Positions 44,302 through 55,189 of a DNA stretch of 64,000 bases are shown here, one piece after another (positions within the stretch are counted from its first letter, which is position 1; each line of letters starts with the position of its first letter). The notes beneath the pieces are model-generated. The model was not told the origin of the DNA, did not search any database, and worked only from the letters and a program-made list of their open reading frames with translations. The stretch comes from Daucus carota subsp. sativus (Eukaryota; Streptophyta; Magnoliopsida; Apiales; Apiaceae). The DNA lies in NCBI RefSeq assembly GCF_001625215.2, contig NC_030381.2:54919214-54983213 (forward strand). The letters run 5' to 3'. A program made the translations under genes and the position numbers.

Positions 44302-44732
44302 TCTTCGCCCGCGTTCCAGCTAATTTGTTTAAATCCTGCGAGTGAAACTAGGCTTTTGGTATACTTGCAAATATCATAACAGTAACAACAGTCAGCCATC
44401 TCATCCGAAAGGGGGACAATGTGGGCATCTTTCTTATCGACATCACATGAAATCCACATGTAATTATCACTTTGTACTCCGAAAGGGTTTCATCGGTTTC
44501 AGTGGAGATTGCGTGACGGAGCTGAGCTTCGGCGAAAGCAGGGTTTCATCGGTTTCAGTGGAGATTGCGTGACGGAGCTGAGCTTCGGCGAAAGCAGGGT
44601 CTTTGATCAGCGATAACCACGTCTTGGAGACTAATTGGTATTGAACAACTAATGATTTCACTGACAGGCGTTTTAGAATCTCTCGGTGATTAGATCGCTT
44701 GAAAGCATTGGATTGGGCCTCACAGACGTCAT
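44302..44732 (-). pseudogene. C-type F-box pseudogene C4, internally deleted
   Basis: Same internal deletion and 56-bp duplication as C3. Additional decay: a two-base gain in the F-box (GAATCTCTCGG) shifts the frame, and the stop-codon end is joined directly to downstream flank (GGAGTCCTCTTCGCCCG), deleting the region that holds T7 in the first round. Confidence 0.85.
44485..44596. repeat. 56-bp tandem duplication in C4
   Basis: Same units as 20761-20872, so inherited through the macro-duplication. Confidence 0.9.
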
Positions 44733-45434
44733 TGTAGAGTCGATGAGTCGACTAGGTGGTGGTGATGATGGGAGAGAGAACTCAAGATATTCTGATGACA
44801 GTTTCAATTGAAGCTGAGACAGAGTGAGAGTACTTATTTTGGGTATTCGATTCGGATTTTTATTGCATCGTTTTTGTCTGATAAGTTGTACGTGATTTTA
44901 ATTTTACAGGAATTTTTAATAAAATATCGCAGAGTTGATATATATTTTTTAGGATTTAAGAGTTTCAAAATCCTCATAAATTTTGGTGAGATTTTAAAAA
45001 TCTTAAAATACATCCAAAAATGCACAAAATCCACAATTTTATGAAATCCGAAAAATTTCACTAACATTTGAATACCATAAGATTTTAATGGGTTTAAACA
45101 ATCTCAATTGAATACTATCGGATTTAAAGTATAATTTAAAATCCTATCCGAATACCACCAGATTTTGTAATATAAACTAAAATCCTATTGAATACCCCAA
45201 ATTTTAAAATATGTGTACGTAATAGCGAAGATTGATTATTATAACAAATTGCTCAAGTCAGAATGACTTGTGTATCCCTGTACATAAGTTTATTTAGATC
45301 AAAACAAAGTTTATCTAGAAGAACGAGCACAACAACAAAATTTGTGATGTGCAAATACAACTTTATAGCAAGCACTACAATAATAAGATCTCATGGACAA
45401 CAACTTCACAGCAAGAACTACAATAATAGGATCC
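44733..45434. other. C4 upstream region and T1 3' flank
   Basis: No gene. Counterpart of 21004-21706. Confidence 0.45.
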
Positions 45435-46118
45435 TCATGGACAGAACACAACCTTGTAGTTAGTACCACTCGGACAGCTTCGATTACCTGTTTGATCAGC
45501 TTTATAACTGAGAGAAGTAGGACACCTGTCCTTAAAAAACCTCGAATAATCTGTCGGATTACATGGTTCCGACGCCTGAGTGCAACAATATTCGTTAGTC
45601 TTATAAACCGTGCAGGGGTTATTACACCCGCCAGGGAACTTCAACGGATCAGGACATTGCGCGATGATATCGGCTGTACAACTACTGAGTTTGCATCCAT
45701 CTGCACCTTCTGCAGTGGGACCGAATTCCATAGGAATATTGAAACCGTCGATTAGTGAAATGTCGTAGTAATCATAGTTTTGAAATTGGTTTAGTGCATA
45801 TTCGGCCACTGTGTTTGGTGTTTTGCCGTATGCTGTGCAGTCAAGCCTACCACAATCTCCGGTTTCACAAACAGAGGCATCAGAGTTGCAATTTTTTCGA
45901 CCCCAAATACGAGCATATTGGGTGCCAGGAGCAACATCCAATGACCATTGGTCATTAGGGTTGAGTTGACGACCGCCACCAGGATAGGCACCGGCCCATA
46001 CGACGTAAGGACAGTTGTTTCGGATATTGAAGTTGGCAGCTCTTGTGGTGATTAGGAGGGTGGAAATGATGATCAGGGAAAGTGCTGCTAAGTAGCTCAT
46101 TTTGGTGCTTGAGTACAT
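45435..46118 (-). CDS. Osmotin/thaumatin-like protein T1 (PR-5 family)
   Basis: The only whole thaumatin-like gene in the window. Either 227 residues from the ATG at 46118 (MYSSTK) or 221 from the ATG at 46100 (MSYLAALS); the second gives a standard signal peptide (SLIIISTLL core, cleavage near TTRA/ANF). The mature part, about 200 residues, has the 16 cysteines of the large thaumatin type, the family signature [36 protein letters not shown] and the tail [14 protein letters not shown]. No intron. PR-5 proteins are secreted or vacuolar defence and osmotic-stress proteins, some with beta-glucan binding; the activity of this one is inferred. A TATA box lies 50-70 bp upstream. Confidence 0.92.
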   Translation of the reverse strand: MYSSTKMSYLAALSLIIISTLLITTRAANFNIRNNCPYVVWAGAYPGGGRQLNPNDQWSLDVAPGTQYARIWGRKNCNSDASVCETGDCGRLDCTAYGKTPNTVAEYALNQFQNYDYYDISLIDGFNIPMEFGPTAEGADGCKLSSCTADIIAQCPDPLKFPGGCNNPCTVYKTNEYCCTQASEPCNPTDYSRFFKDRCPTSLSYKADQTGNRSCPSGTNYKVVFCP

Positions 46119-46166
46119 GTTAATGTTACAATGTTTGTCACAATATTTTAGATTGTAAGTTCGACT

Positions 46167-46179
46167 CCTTATATAGGGC
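46167..46179 (-). promoter_or_regulatory. TATA box of T1
   Basis: The minus strand reads GCCCTATATAAGG, about 50 bp before the upstream ATG. The same box is kept at T2 and T3, which are broken, and is decayed at T4. Confidence 0.7.
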
Positions 46180-46393
46180 AGAGTCAAGAGGACTTGGGAA
46201 GACTTAGAAACCAACTGGCAAATAATTCCACATATTATAAAGAGTAGACCTCTTCTTCAATAAATTCCAAGCGAAAAAATTTAATGAAACGAACATTTTT
46301 CTACCCTGTTTTCCAAGGCCACATACTATGTCACATAGATTACTAGAAGCTATATAGTTGACTGACTTATTTTATATGAAATTTACCTAATAT

Positions 46394-46543
46394 GAAAAAT
46401 CGACTTTTTTTTATCACTCAACTGTTTATTTCATCAACAAAGATTGATTTGGATAAATTTAATTTGTAAAAACTAGAACATAAATTGAGCGTTAGGTTTC
46501 TAAAAGAAATTAATAGTTGAGTGATAAAAAAATCGATTTTCCC
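46394..46543. mobile_element. MITE between T1 and B4
   Basis: Second-round copy of 22271-22419 with the same inverted ends. The left flanking repeat has one changed base (ACCTAATAT). Confidence 0.65.
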
Positions 46544-46972
46544 TATCTAATATTAATGTTGGTCGGCTTTTGGAGTTTGATCTAAAGACTTGTGTCACAC
46601 TGCATATATAGATCGATCTGGATCCGTGTAGTGATAGAAATTTGGCTAATAGAATTAAGATCAACAACACAAAGTTCATTCAGAAAAAACGAGCACCAGG
46701 CTAGCAGGAACATCTTAACCAACATAGTTGATGAAAATCTATCAGCTTGCACGAACATTATAACAAGTCGACTTCCGATGCCTTAAGTACCAACTGATAG
46801 AAAGTTCATTATAACAAGTCTACTGAATTATACAGATGAAAAGTTGACAAAACATCTATCAAGAGCAAAGAATTAATACTGCAGACATCTCTCAAAAGTC
46901 ACTAAAATAACAGACCAAAGGTACTAACAAGACATATAGCTAGCATAGAGATACCAGAATAGCGGTGTTTCC
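46544..46972. other. B4 downstream flank
   Basis: No gene; counterpart of 22430-22800 with about 45 bp more near 46605-46650. Confidence 0.45.
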
Positions 46973-48238
46973 TTAATTATCACCATAGCCACGATTCCAG
47001 CTGATTTGTTTGAATCCTGCAAGTGAAACTAGGCTCTCCGTGTACCTGTAAAGATAATGAGTGTGACAATGATCAACCATATCAACTCGAACAATCTTAG
47101 CCTCTTTCTTGCTGGCATTACACCATATCCACCTGTCATCAACATTTGCTACCAGTAGTACGAGATCCCCATTGCTGAAATAGCCATTAAGAAGATGTGC
47201 TGGCCTCATCGGTAAATCAATACTAAACATTAGCGTCCATGATGCCTCAACTCCACCACCTCTAAGGCATGAATCATCTTCCAACTTCCACAAGTTAATC
47301 GCCTTGTTGAATCTCTGATGATCAGTCCAATCATCATACAGTGCATTAGCCCACAGTGTTATGACAGCAATAGACTTATTATACTCGATAATACGAGTTT
47401 TAGGTCGAGCTGCATAAGAAATAAGGGCGTCATGACCACCAACAGCAGCAATAACAGCAAGACCAGCATCAGCAGCTTCAATAGCAGAAGCGATAGCAGG
47501 AGGGAGCTTAATAGCACAATTCAACACCTCTGTGTTCAAATCAAACACAATCATAGCATCCTCCTCGACACCAAATAAAAATCCATTAACAGATACATCA
47601 AAATAGCCTAGAATGAAGCCACCATTAATGCCAAACATAAAATCCTCGCTAGGAACTTTTCTCCATACGTTCCTATTAGCCGAATACACCTCAGTTGGAA
47701 GCGAAGGCCTCGACACAACACTAACAATCTTATAATCATCATCTACCGGATCATAACCAAAACCCAAAGCGCGGGAAGTACGCAAGCCACATGCCGGAAC
47801 AGCTCTTGATTGTCCAGTAGCAGGATTCCACAGATAGAAACTATGTTCGCCTAGATTGTGGTGAAAGACAACACAAACAATGCCATTAACAGAACCGACA
47901 ATTTGAAAAGCAGGAGCTACTTGTTGAGACTCACGTTGAGTATACGGATACTTGAGATCAGCCACAATTTGACGAGAATCAACATCCAAGACTGAAAATT
48001 TCAGAGTAGCATTTTCAGCATCTGTCATATATGTGTAGCGGGTCATGATAAGGGTTTGATCAGTTTCGGTTGCGATTGCTCGGCGGAGCTGCGCTTTGAC
48101 GAAAGCCGGGTCTTTGATCAGGGAAAGCCAGGTCTTGGAGACTAATTGGAACTGGAGTAAAGATTTAACTGGCACGCGAACGAGAATCTCGCTGATGAGA
48201 TCGTTGGAAAGGGTCGGATTTGGTCTGATTGGTGCCAT
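46973..48238 (-). CDS. F-box/FBA protein B4
   Basis: 421 residues, single exon, sister of B2, starting [14 protein letters not shown]-box at about 7-51, FBA motifs intact, Ala-rich insert PAIASAIEAADAGLAVIAAV. Ends YTESLVSLAGFKQISWNRGY. The frame continues upstream to a TTG, giving a Pro-rich leader, but the first ATG is at 48238. It is the intact half of the only intact F-box/thaumatin pair: T1 starts about 850 bp downstream on the same strand. Predicted SCF substrate receptor. Confidence 0.9.
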   Translation of the reverse strand: MAPIRPNPTLSNDLISEILVRVPVKSLLQFQLVSKTWLSLIKDPAFVKAQLRRAIATETDQTLIMTRYTYMTDAENATLKFSVLDVDSRQIVADLKYPYTQRESQQVAPAFQIVGSVNGIVCVVFHHNLGEHSFYLWNPATGQSRAVPACGLRTSRALGFGYDPVDDDYKIVSVVSRPSLPTEVYSANRNVWRKVPSEDFMFGINGGFILGYFDVSVNGFLFGVEEDAMIVFDLNTEVLNCAIKLPPAIASAIEAADAGLAVIAAVGGHDALISYAARPKTRIIEYNKSIAVITLWANALYDDWTDHQRFNKAINLWKLEDDSCLRGGGVEASWTLMFSIDLPMRPAHLLNGYFSNGDLVLLVANVDDRWIWCNASKKEAKIVRVDMVDHCHTHYLYRYTESLVSLAGFKQISWNRGYGDN

Positions 48239-48315
48239 TGCAGAGTCCGATTGAGTCTGGATTGGTGATATAGGTGGCGGCGGAGTGTGTGGATGGGAGA
48301 AAGAAATGCGGAAAC

Positions 48316-48333
48316 TTTTAGGGTTAGGGTTAG
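48316..48333 (-). promoter_or_regulatory. Tandem telo-box upstream of B4
   Basis: TTTTAGGGTTAGGGTTAG on the plus strand, about 80 bp before the ATG. Confidence 0.58.
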
Positions 48334-50567
48334 CGGCCGAGTCGAGTGTCTGGATTTGATTGTTTTTTAATTGTCTCAATAAAAAAATGGTGTTCTTATC
48401 CGTTTCATTTCCTTTTATTTTTTATAAGTATATGAAATGATTATGTTTTTATGTTGTTCTTTTTTATCGTAAAATTAATGTATGCTAATTCAATTTTTTG
48501 ATTAAATAATTAATTTTGTTAGTGATAATATTTATTATTGAAGTTGAAATATTAAATATTCCGATTTGGTCGGTTATTCGATAAATCAGTCAATGTAATG
48601 TATTAAAGTGATGCTCCATCTTAATTAGTGCACATTTAAATTTTATAATTTAATTAAATATTCACTTGGAACTGATAATATTTATTTTTACCATTCTAAT
48701 TATAAAATTTTTTATTAAAGAGCTTATTAAAAATAATTAGTTTAACATTTCAATACACTAAATTCTTTAGCTCTATTGTAGATCCTCAAATAATTTTAAA
48801 GTTTAATTTAAAAAATTTATACGACATTACAAAATTTTAAATGATAAATTTCGAATAAATATTAAAAATCACTTGTGAATCGCATCAGATTTAAGATATC
48901 ATATATCAGATTTGCAATATTATTTTTATTAGAGTTAAATAATATAAAACAAGTATCATAAATTATTAATCTCCTTCAAGTCAAAAACTATATCGTTCTA
49001 CATATATGTTCACGTATATACGTCCATAAATCATGTCGATAAGTCAAGAATTATATGTATTTAACTAGTCTTAATAAGTCCTTAAGCTATTTCAAAAAGT
49101 TCTAAAATTATATACATAACATAACATTGAAAAACTGTTAGTATGAATTTTAGAAATAAAATCATATATACGAAATGTGCGGATTTTCGTAAGTGTTTTT
49201 CCCCCGTTCTTGAGATTATCGGGTAGATTTCTATACGTGTTGGTGAGTTGAAAATCGAAAACTTTTATCACGCATGTTCTTGAGATTACGTGTAGATTAA
49301 CATATCAAAATTTCACTTCAATCCGTGAATTTTGAATGCCACGGCATATTCCAAGTCATTTTTATTTTATTTTCGATTTTCAGGTCAGTGTTGACTAACA
49401 TCTGTTAGTCAAATTCTGACAAAAAACATAAATTAGATTTTTTGAAAGTTAAAGGACATATTTATAGGATTTTTAGTTGAGTGACCTAAATCATTAACGA
49501 TCAATAATTGAGAAATTCACAGATTAATTATCTCAAATTTTATTTTAGAAATAAATAAAAGTACATGCTATGCTATATATATTATCTCCTTTTCATCATT
49601 GCAAATAAATTGCAATGATTGAAGTTTTTCTATTGAAATTGTGTGAGGTCTAACTCATTTACTTTAACCAAATCATTAGACAAAATATAGTAAAAATATA
49701 GGCAAGGTATCAATCAACTCTTTGATTAATTATTATGCGTACTTTTTGTACTCCATAGAACTTGTCACATAAAAGTTTTAAATATATTTTATACACGTAT
49801 TAGATATAGAACGATACCTATTGTAAATTAAATATGTAGTGTTCATGATTATTCGGGATAACCGAGATGTTTTTTTTATGTTGTAAGAAGACATTTATTT
49901 ACCTTATAGGTGTATAATTTAAGTTGAATTAGGAATTTCGTGTACAAAGTTCTTAACGGCACATGCATCTGATCACATTATTATTTTCTAGTGGTACTCG
50001 ACAACAAAATTATCTTTAATATCTATGATACTCGGCATAGATATATTTATAGTAAAATTAGAAATAAAAGTAAGATAACTATATATAATTACTTAACAAG
50101 TACACAACTAAAATAAATTTCTAGTATGTTTCTTCTCATTAAATGATTATAATTTGGAGCACGTAATAAAACTGATTTATTGTCGGTCATTTTGAATTTG
50201 ATCAAAAAACATTCAGTCACGAGATATATATATATAGATCTGCATCCAGGTAACGATCGATAGAAATGTGAATACAAAATCAATCAAATCAAAAATTATT
50301 TAGAAAAAAACAATTACGGGAACATTTTAACCAACTTAGTTTAGTGAAATCTATAACCTAACTCGAACATAGATAGTTGACTGAATTGGACCACTAATAC
50401 ATATGGAAAGTTAACAACAAAGGCAACACTCTGTAGCTATCTATTTAGAGCAGATGAATATAGCCAATCTATCAAAACTGACTACAATAACATACCAATG
50501 GTGACTAACAAGACAGAGTTGCTTCATTTGTATGTAGCATAAAATTACCACAATCAGTTATGTTTAC
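48334..50567. other. B4 upstream region and A5 downstream flank
   Basis: No gene. To about 49560 it matches 24173-25470. From about 49680 it matches 25740-25790 and 26400-27208 with the intervening 600 bp absent. The last 250 bp is the A-type 3' flank. Confidence 0.45.
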
Positions 50568-51815
50568 TTAATTATCATCATCGCGGTCATTCCAGTCCTT
50601 AATCTGTTCGAATCCTGGGAGTGAAACCAGGCTCTCTGTATACCTTTCAACACGATGAGTGTAATGATGACCAGCCATCTCAACTCGAGCAATCTTGGCC
50701 TCTTTCTTGTCAGCATCACACGAGATCCACATGTGATAATCATCAGCATCATCTCTTATTAGTAGTAGGAGTTCCCCATTGCTGAAATAGCCATTTAGAA
50801 GTATTCCTGACATCTCCAAATCAATACAAAACATTATCGTCCATGATGCCTCAACTCCACCACCTTCAAGGCATGCATCATCATCCAGCCTCCACATGTT
50901 AATCTTCTTGTCCAAGTATCTCCAACCATTTCTGTCATCATTCGATGCATCAGCCCACAACGTAATGACAGCAATAGACTTATCAAGCTCGATAATACGA
51001 GTTTCAGGTTGAGCATCATAAAAATCCTCGTCAAAGTCGTCCTCATCATCATCACCATCAACACCAACACCGCCAGCAGCAACAACAGGGAGCTTAATAG
51101 CACAATTCATGACCTCCTTGTTCAAATCAAACACCATCATTACACCCTTCTCAATACCACACAAAAATCCATTAACACACACATGGAAATGCCATAGAAA
51201 GAAGTCATCAGGGCCGTCAATCGGATCAGGCACTTTTCGCCATACATTCCTATTAGCCGAATACACTTCAGCCGGAAGAGAAGGCCCTGATACAATAACA
51301 ACAATCTTATAATCCCCATCTACCGGATCATAACCAAAACCAATAGCGCGGGATGTACTCAAGCCCCTTCGAGGAATAACACTTGATGATTGTCTAGTAG
51401 CAGGATTCCAAAGAAAGAATCTATCCATGCGTGAAGTTTCGTGAAGGACAACACAAACAATGCCATTAGCAGAACCAACAACTGTTAAAGGAGGCAGGGA
51501 TCTATACTCACCTTGAGAATACGGATACTTAATTTCAGACACAATTTGTTTCGAGTCCACGTCAAAGAGTGATAACTTCAGCTTAGCACTTTCCGTCGAA
51601 GTGGAACATGAATAGCGGACAAGCATAAGAGTTTCATCAGATCCGCTTCTGATTGCTCGGCGGAGTTGGGCTTTGACGAAGACCGGGTCTTTGATCAGGG
51701 AAAGCCAGGTTTTGGAGACTAATTGGAACTGAATTAGTGATTTCACTGGCACGCGTACGAGAATCTCGCTGATGAGATCGTTGGAAAGTGTTGGATTTGG
51801 TCTGAGAGGCTCCAT
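50568..51815 (-). CDS. F-box/FBA protein A5
   Basis: 415 residues, single exon, starting MEPLRPNPTLSND. F-box 7-51; NGIVCV 117-122; LWNPATRQ 135-142; GFGYDPV 159-165; VYSANRNVWRKV 184-195; acidic insert 253-267 (DGDDDEDDFDEDFYD). Full-length counterpart of pseudogene A3 (shared WHFHVCVNG and ICIDLEMSG-type features) and donor-like for the first half of A1. Predicted SCF substrate receptor, target unknown. Confidence 0.88.
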   Translation of the reverse strand: MEPLRPNPTLSNDLISEILVRVPVKSLIQFQLVSKTWLSLIKDPVFVKAQLRRAIRSGSDETLMLVRYSCSTSTESAKLKLSLFDVDSKQIVSEIKYPYSQGEYRSLPPLTVVGSANGIVCVVLHETSRMDRFFLWNPATRQSSSVIPRRGLSTSRAIGFGYDPVDGDYKIVVIVSGPSLPAEVYSANRNVWRKVPDPIDGPDDFFLWHFHVCVNGFLCGIEKGVMMVFDLNKEVMNCAIKLPVVAAGGVGVDGDDDEDDFDEDFYDAQPETRIIELDKSIAVITLWADASNDDRNGWRYLDKKINMWRLDDDACLEGGGVEASWTIMFCIDLEMSGILLNGYFSNGELLLLIRDDADDYHMWISCDADKKEAKIARVEMAGHHYTHRVERYTESLVSLPGFEQIKDWNDRDDDN

Positions 51816-51878
51816 TTTTGAGTAGGAGTGAATGACGGCGGTCACTGCAGATGGTATGAGTGAAATGCGGAAACTAAT

Positions 51879-51893
51879 TAGGGTTAGGGTTTA
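51879..51893 (-). promoter_or_regulatory. Telo-box upstream of A5
   Basis: TTAGGGTTAGGGTTT on the plus strand, as at A1. Confidence 0.55.
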
Positions 51894-52552
51894 ACTTTAT
51901 TCTTACAATATATTCAAATGGGCTGGCTATTGTAATTTAAAAGCTCCCTTTGGGCCCATTTATTTCAAACTGTCTTGTGAGCAAGAGCGACTCCAGCCTT
52001 CTAAACTCACTAACAAAATGTATAGTTGTTATCATTCAAATAAAAAATAATAATGTGAAAAATTAAATGTACTCATGCTATCCACTCTATTAAAAAATAT
52101 ATAGTCAATATGAAATGTTTGGTTATATTTGACCAACCTTGTAGATGTGTAGAAAGATTACTGATCATCTATTATCATATTAAAATAATATATTTTATTT
52201 ATAACAACTAAAATAATAATTACGTATCATTTAGTAAACCATTTTTAGCGAACACTCCCCATTATATTATTCTCCCCATAATATTATTGTATTAGCTAAT
52301 AGATATCTTAAGATTTCTCAAATTTAACATTTTAAATTATATGAATATTGAGTTTCAAATTTAGCTTTAAATTGTTAATTTTCTGAAAAATATATATGAG
52401 ATACACTTTTACACTGTCTAAAATCGTTATATACAACCTAAGATAAACAAAATGGTATTTAATAAAAATACTATTTTTGGTAAGTTATTTTGCAATTTTA
52501 TTAGGGATTCCTTGTGACCAGCACATGCATCTAATCATATTATTATTATTAA
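51894..52552. other. A5 upstream spacer
   Basis: No gene; nearly identical to 3497-4155. Confidence 0.55.
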
Positions 52553-53445
52553 GGGTTTTTTTTACAAATACCCAAGTCAAAAAGATTTTTTACAAAAATA
52601 CTGTCATTTTTTAAAACAAATTGCAAAAATACTATACTTCAAAAAATATTTGCAAAAATACAGAAGTTGCATTTGCAACCATATCTGCAACTCCTAGCAA
52701 CCATATATGCAACCACAAATTCAATTTTAAAAAAATCTTTTGAAAATTACATTTATTTGCATAATAAGTTGCAAATGATTGCAAATAAGCACCCCTGCAG
52801 GGCCAAAAAAAAATTATGAACTCACAAAGATAAAATCAACTAAAACAACTCAAAAATCAACTCAAATCAACCATCACCAACCAATACTTACCGTCTATTT
52901 ATATCTTTGTACTTCTCTCTCTTTCTCGATCGGCCTTCTCACCTCCTTGGTCTTGACCCTGCCACTTTGCCGACCCATCAACACCGACGCACCGCTGACA
53001 AACAAAGAAACCACCGTGAGCAATCAACCACACAAATACATACAACCACCAACAACACAACCTTTGGTCGAGTTTAAATCAATTTTGATTTCTCCAAAAT
53101 TTGAAACCCAGTTCAACTTATCGATGAGAGAGATTAAAGAAAGAGAGGGAGAGTGTTAGAGATACCATGTCAAGGAACTAGTTAATCTAAAATCTCATTA
53201 GAGAATGGCCTTTTCCAGGATCTTATATTCTAACAGAGAGAAAAAGAGAACGCAATTCATTTCGACTGAAAGAGAGCGAGAAGACGGAGTGGGAAAGAGA
53301 GATGAGAGAGGCATAAAGAATGAAAGGGAGGGGACCGTATATTTGCAAAACATAAGTAAGTAGTAAACGTAAATCTGCAAGCTTTTTAAGGTGATAGTAT
53401 TATTGTAATTAGTATGTCAAAAAGAGGTATATTTGATAAATTCCC
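52553..53445. mobile_element. Non-autonomous Mutator-like element, A-flank family, copy 4
   Basis: About 893 bp, nearly identical to 4156-5049, including its open frame (52779-53159). Confidence 0.6.
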
Positions 53446-53492
53446 TATTATTTTCTCATAGTACTCGACGGCAAAATCATCTTTAATATATA

Positions 53493-54201
53493 CTGGCCTA
53501 TAACCCGTGCAAAGCACGGGCGATATATAATTCATAATTTATTATTTAAATTTTAATATCATTTTATTAATATTTTAGTATTAATGAGTTGAATTTTCAT
53601 TAAATTATATTAACCAACTGATTATACGCGAAAATTTAACTTTTATAATTTATTATCTATTTATAAATATTTTTCTGTTATTAATATGTGATTATTGTTA
53701 TTCATTTTATTTTGAATCAGATTTTTCATATCTTGTATATTTTCATATGTATGAAAAAATATATTTATTGTGTAACAGATTAAAGTTAAAAAGTGTTACC
53801 TAATGATTAGTGTTTGTATTGAAATAGAATACGTTAGAGTTAAAAAATGTTATATGAAGGTTTTGTTAAAAAAAGATATTCAAAATTGAATATTTATAAT
53901 TTTATTTTTAACATGTTATAATTTTTTTTATAAAACATTATATGATAATGTATTGTCATGAGTGTTTTTAGTATTTAAAACTATTTAACGGGAAAGTACA
54001 AAATTAAAAAATATAACTAAAAAGTTGGACTACAATTCACTTATTATAGTATTTTAAAACTATTTAACAATTTAAGAGTAATAGACTTCCACGTGTTGTT
54101 GTAGACTTGTAATATTACAGGGAGTGTACCAAACCAAAAAATATAACTAAAAAGTTGGACTACAAATTATACCATGTTGGCTTATTATGATATAGTATAG
54201 A
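53493..54201 (-). mobile_element. Full-length non-autonomous Helitron
   Basis: Nearly identical to 5097-5804, with the same CCAG terminus on the minus strand, hairpin and TCTATACTATATC start. It travelled with the block and is not an independent insertion. Confidence 0.75.
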
Positions 54202-54298
54202 TGATAGGCGGCATAAATATATTTAATATAATAGACAACAGTAAAATCAGAAATAAAAAATAAGATAATTAAGCCGTCATGATTATAATTAACTGCAG

Positions 54299-54411
54299 TA
54301 AAAACTCTATAAATTAATAATGTCGGGACCGGATAAATTTATTAATTTAGAGAGTTATTTAATTTATCGATAAATTAATAATTATTAATTTGGAATTTTA
54401 AAGAGTTTTTA
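54299..54411. mobile_element. Small AT-rich MITE
   Basis: Copy of 5902-6014. Confidence 0.55.
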
Positions 54412-54820
54412 ACCGATTATACTATAAATACCAAACAAAGACAAATTAGTCCATGACTCTTAGAATTACATTGCAGACTCAGAGTAAATTAGTAACTAGT
54501 GTGTTCATGTGTATTTTGAAATCAATAATGACAACGTAAATTAGTAACTACTGTGTTCATATATATTGGAAATCAATTATGACTTTTGAAGTACTAAAAT
54601 CTATGCTAGCCTGAACATAGATAGTCGACTGAATTGGACCAGTAATATTACAGATGGAAAGTTAACAACAAAGGCAACACTGTGGCCATCTATCTAGAGC
54701 AGATAAATATAGCCAATCTATGAAAAGTGACTACAATAACATACTAAGGGTGACTAATTAACAAGACAGAGTTGCTTCATTTGTATGTAGCATAAAAATA
54801 CCAGAATCAGCGGTGTTTAC
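54412..54820. other. A6 downstream flank
   Basis: No gene; matches 6015-6434 apart from a loss of about 14 bp near 54475. Confidence 0.45.
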
Positions 54821-55189
54821 TTAATTATCATCATCGCCGCCATTCCAGTCCTTAATCTGTTTGAATCCTGGGAGTGAAACCAGGCTCTCTGTATACCTTG
54901 CAAGACGGTGAGTGTAATGATGATCAGCCATCTCAACTCGAGCAATCTTGGCCTCTTTCTTGTCAGCATCACACGAGATCCACATGCAATCATCATGATT
55001 TCTTATTAGTAGTAGGAGTTCCCCATTGCTGAAATAGCCATTATAGAGTACTGCTGGCATCGCTAAATCAATACTAAACATTATCGTCCATGATGCCTCA
55101 ACTCCACCACCTTTCAGGCATGCATCATCATCCAGCATCCACATGTTAATCTTCTTGTTCAATCTCCCACCAGTTCTATCACCATTCAA
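54821..55189 (-). pseudogene. A-type F-box gene A6, split by an LTR element
   Basis: Encodes the last about 122 residues (LNGDRTGGRLNKKINMWMLD to WNGGDDDN), nearly identical to A2. At 55190 the coding sequence stops at the edge of an LTR. The start and F-box should lie beyond the other end of the element, outside the window. The surviving part has no lesion, so the gene was probably intact until the insertion. Confidence 0.9.
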
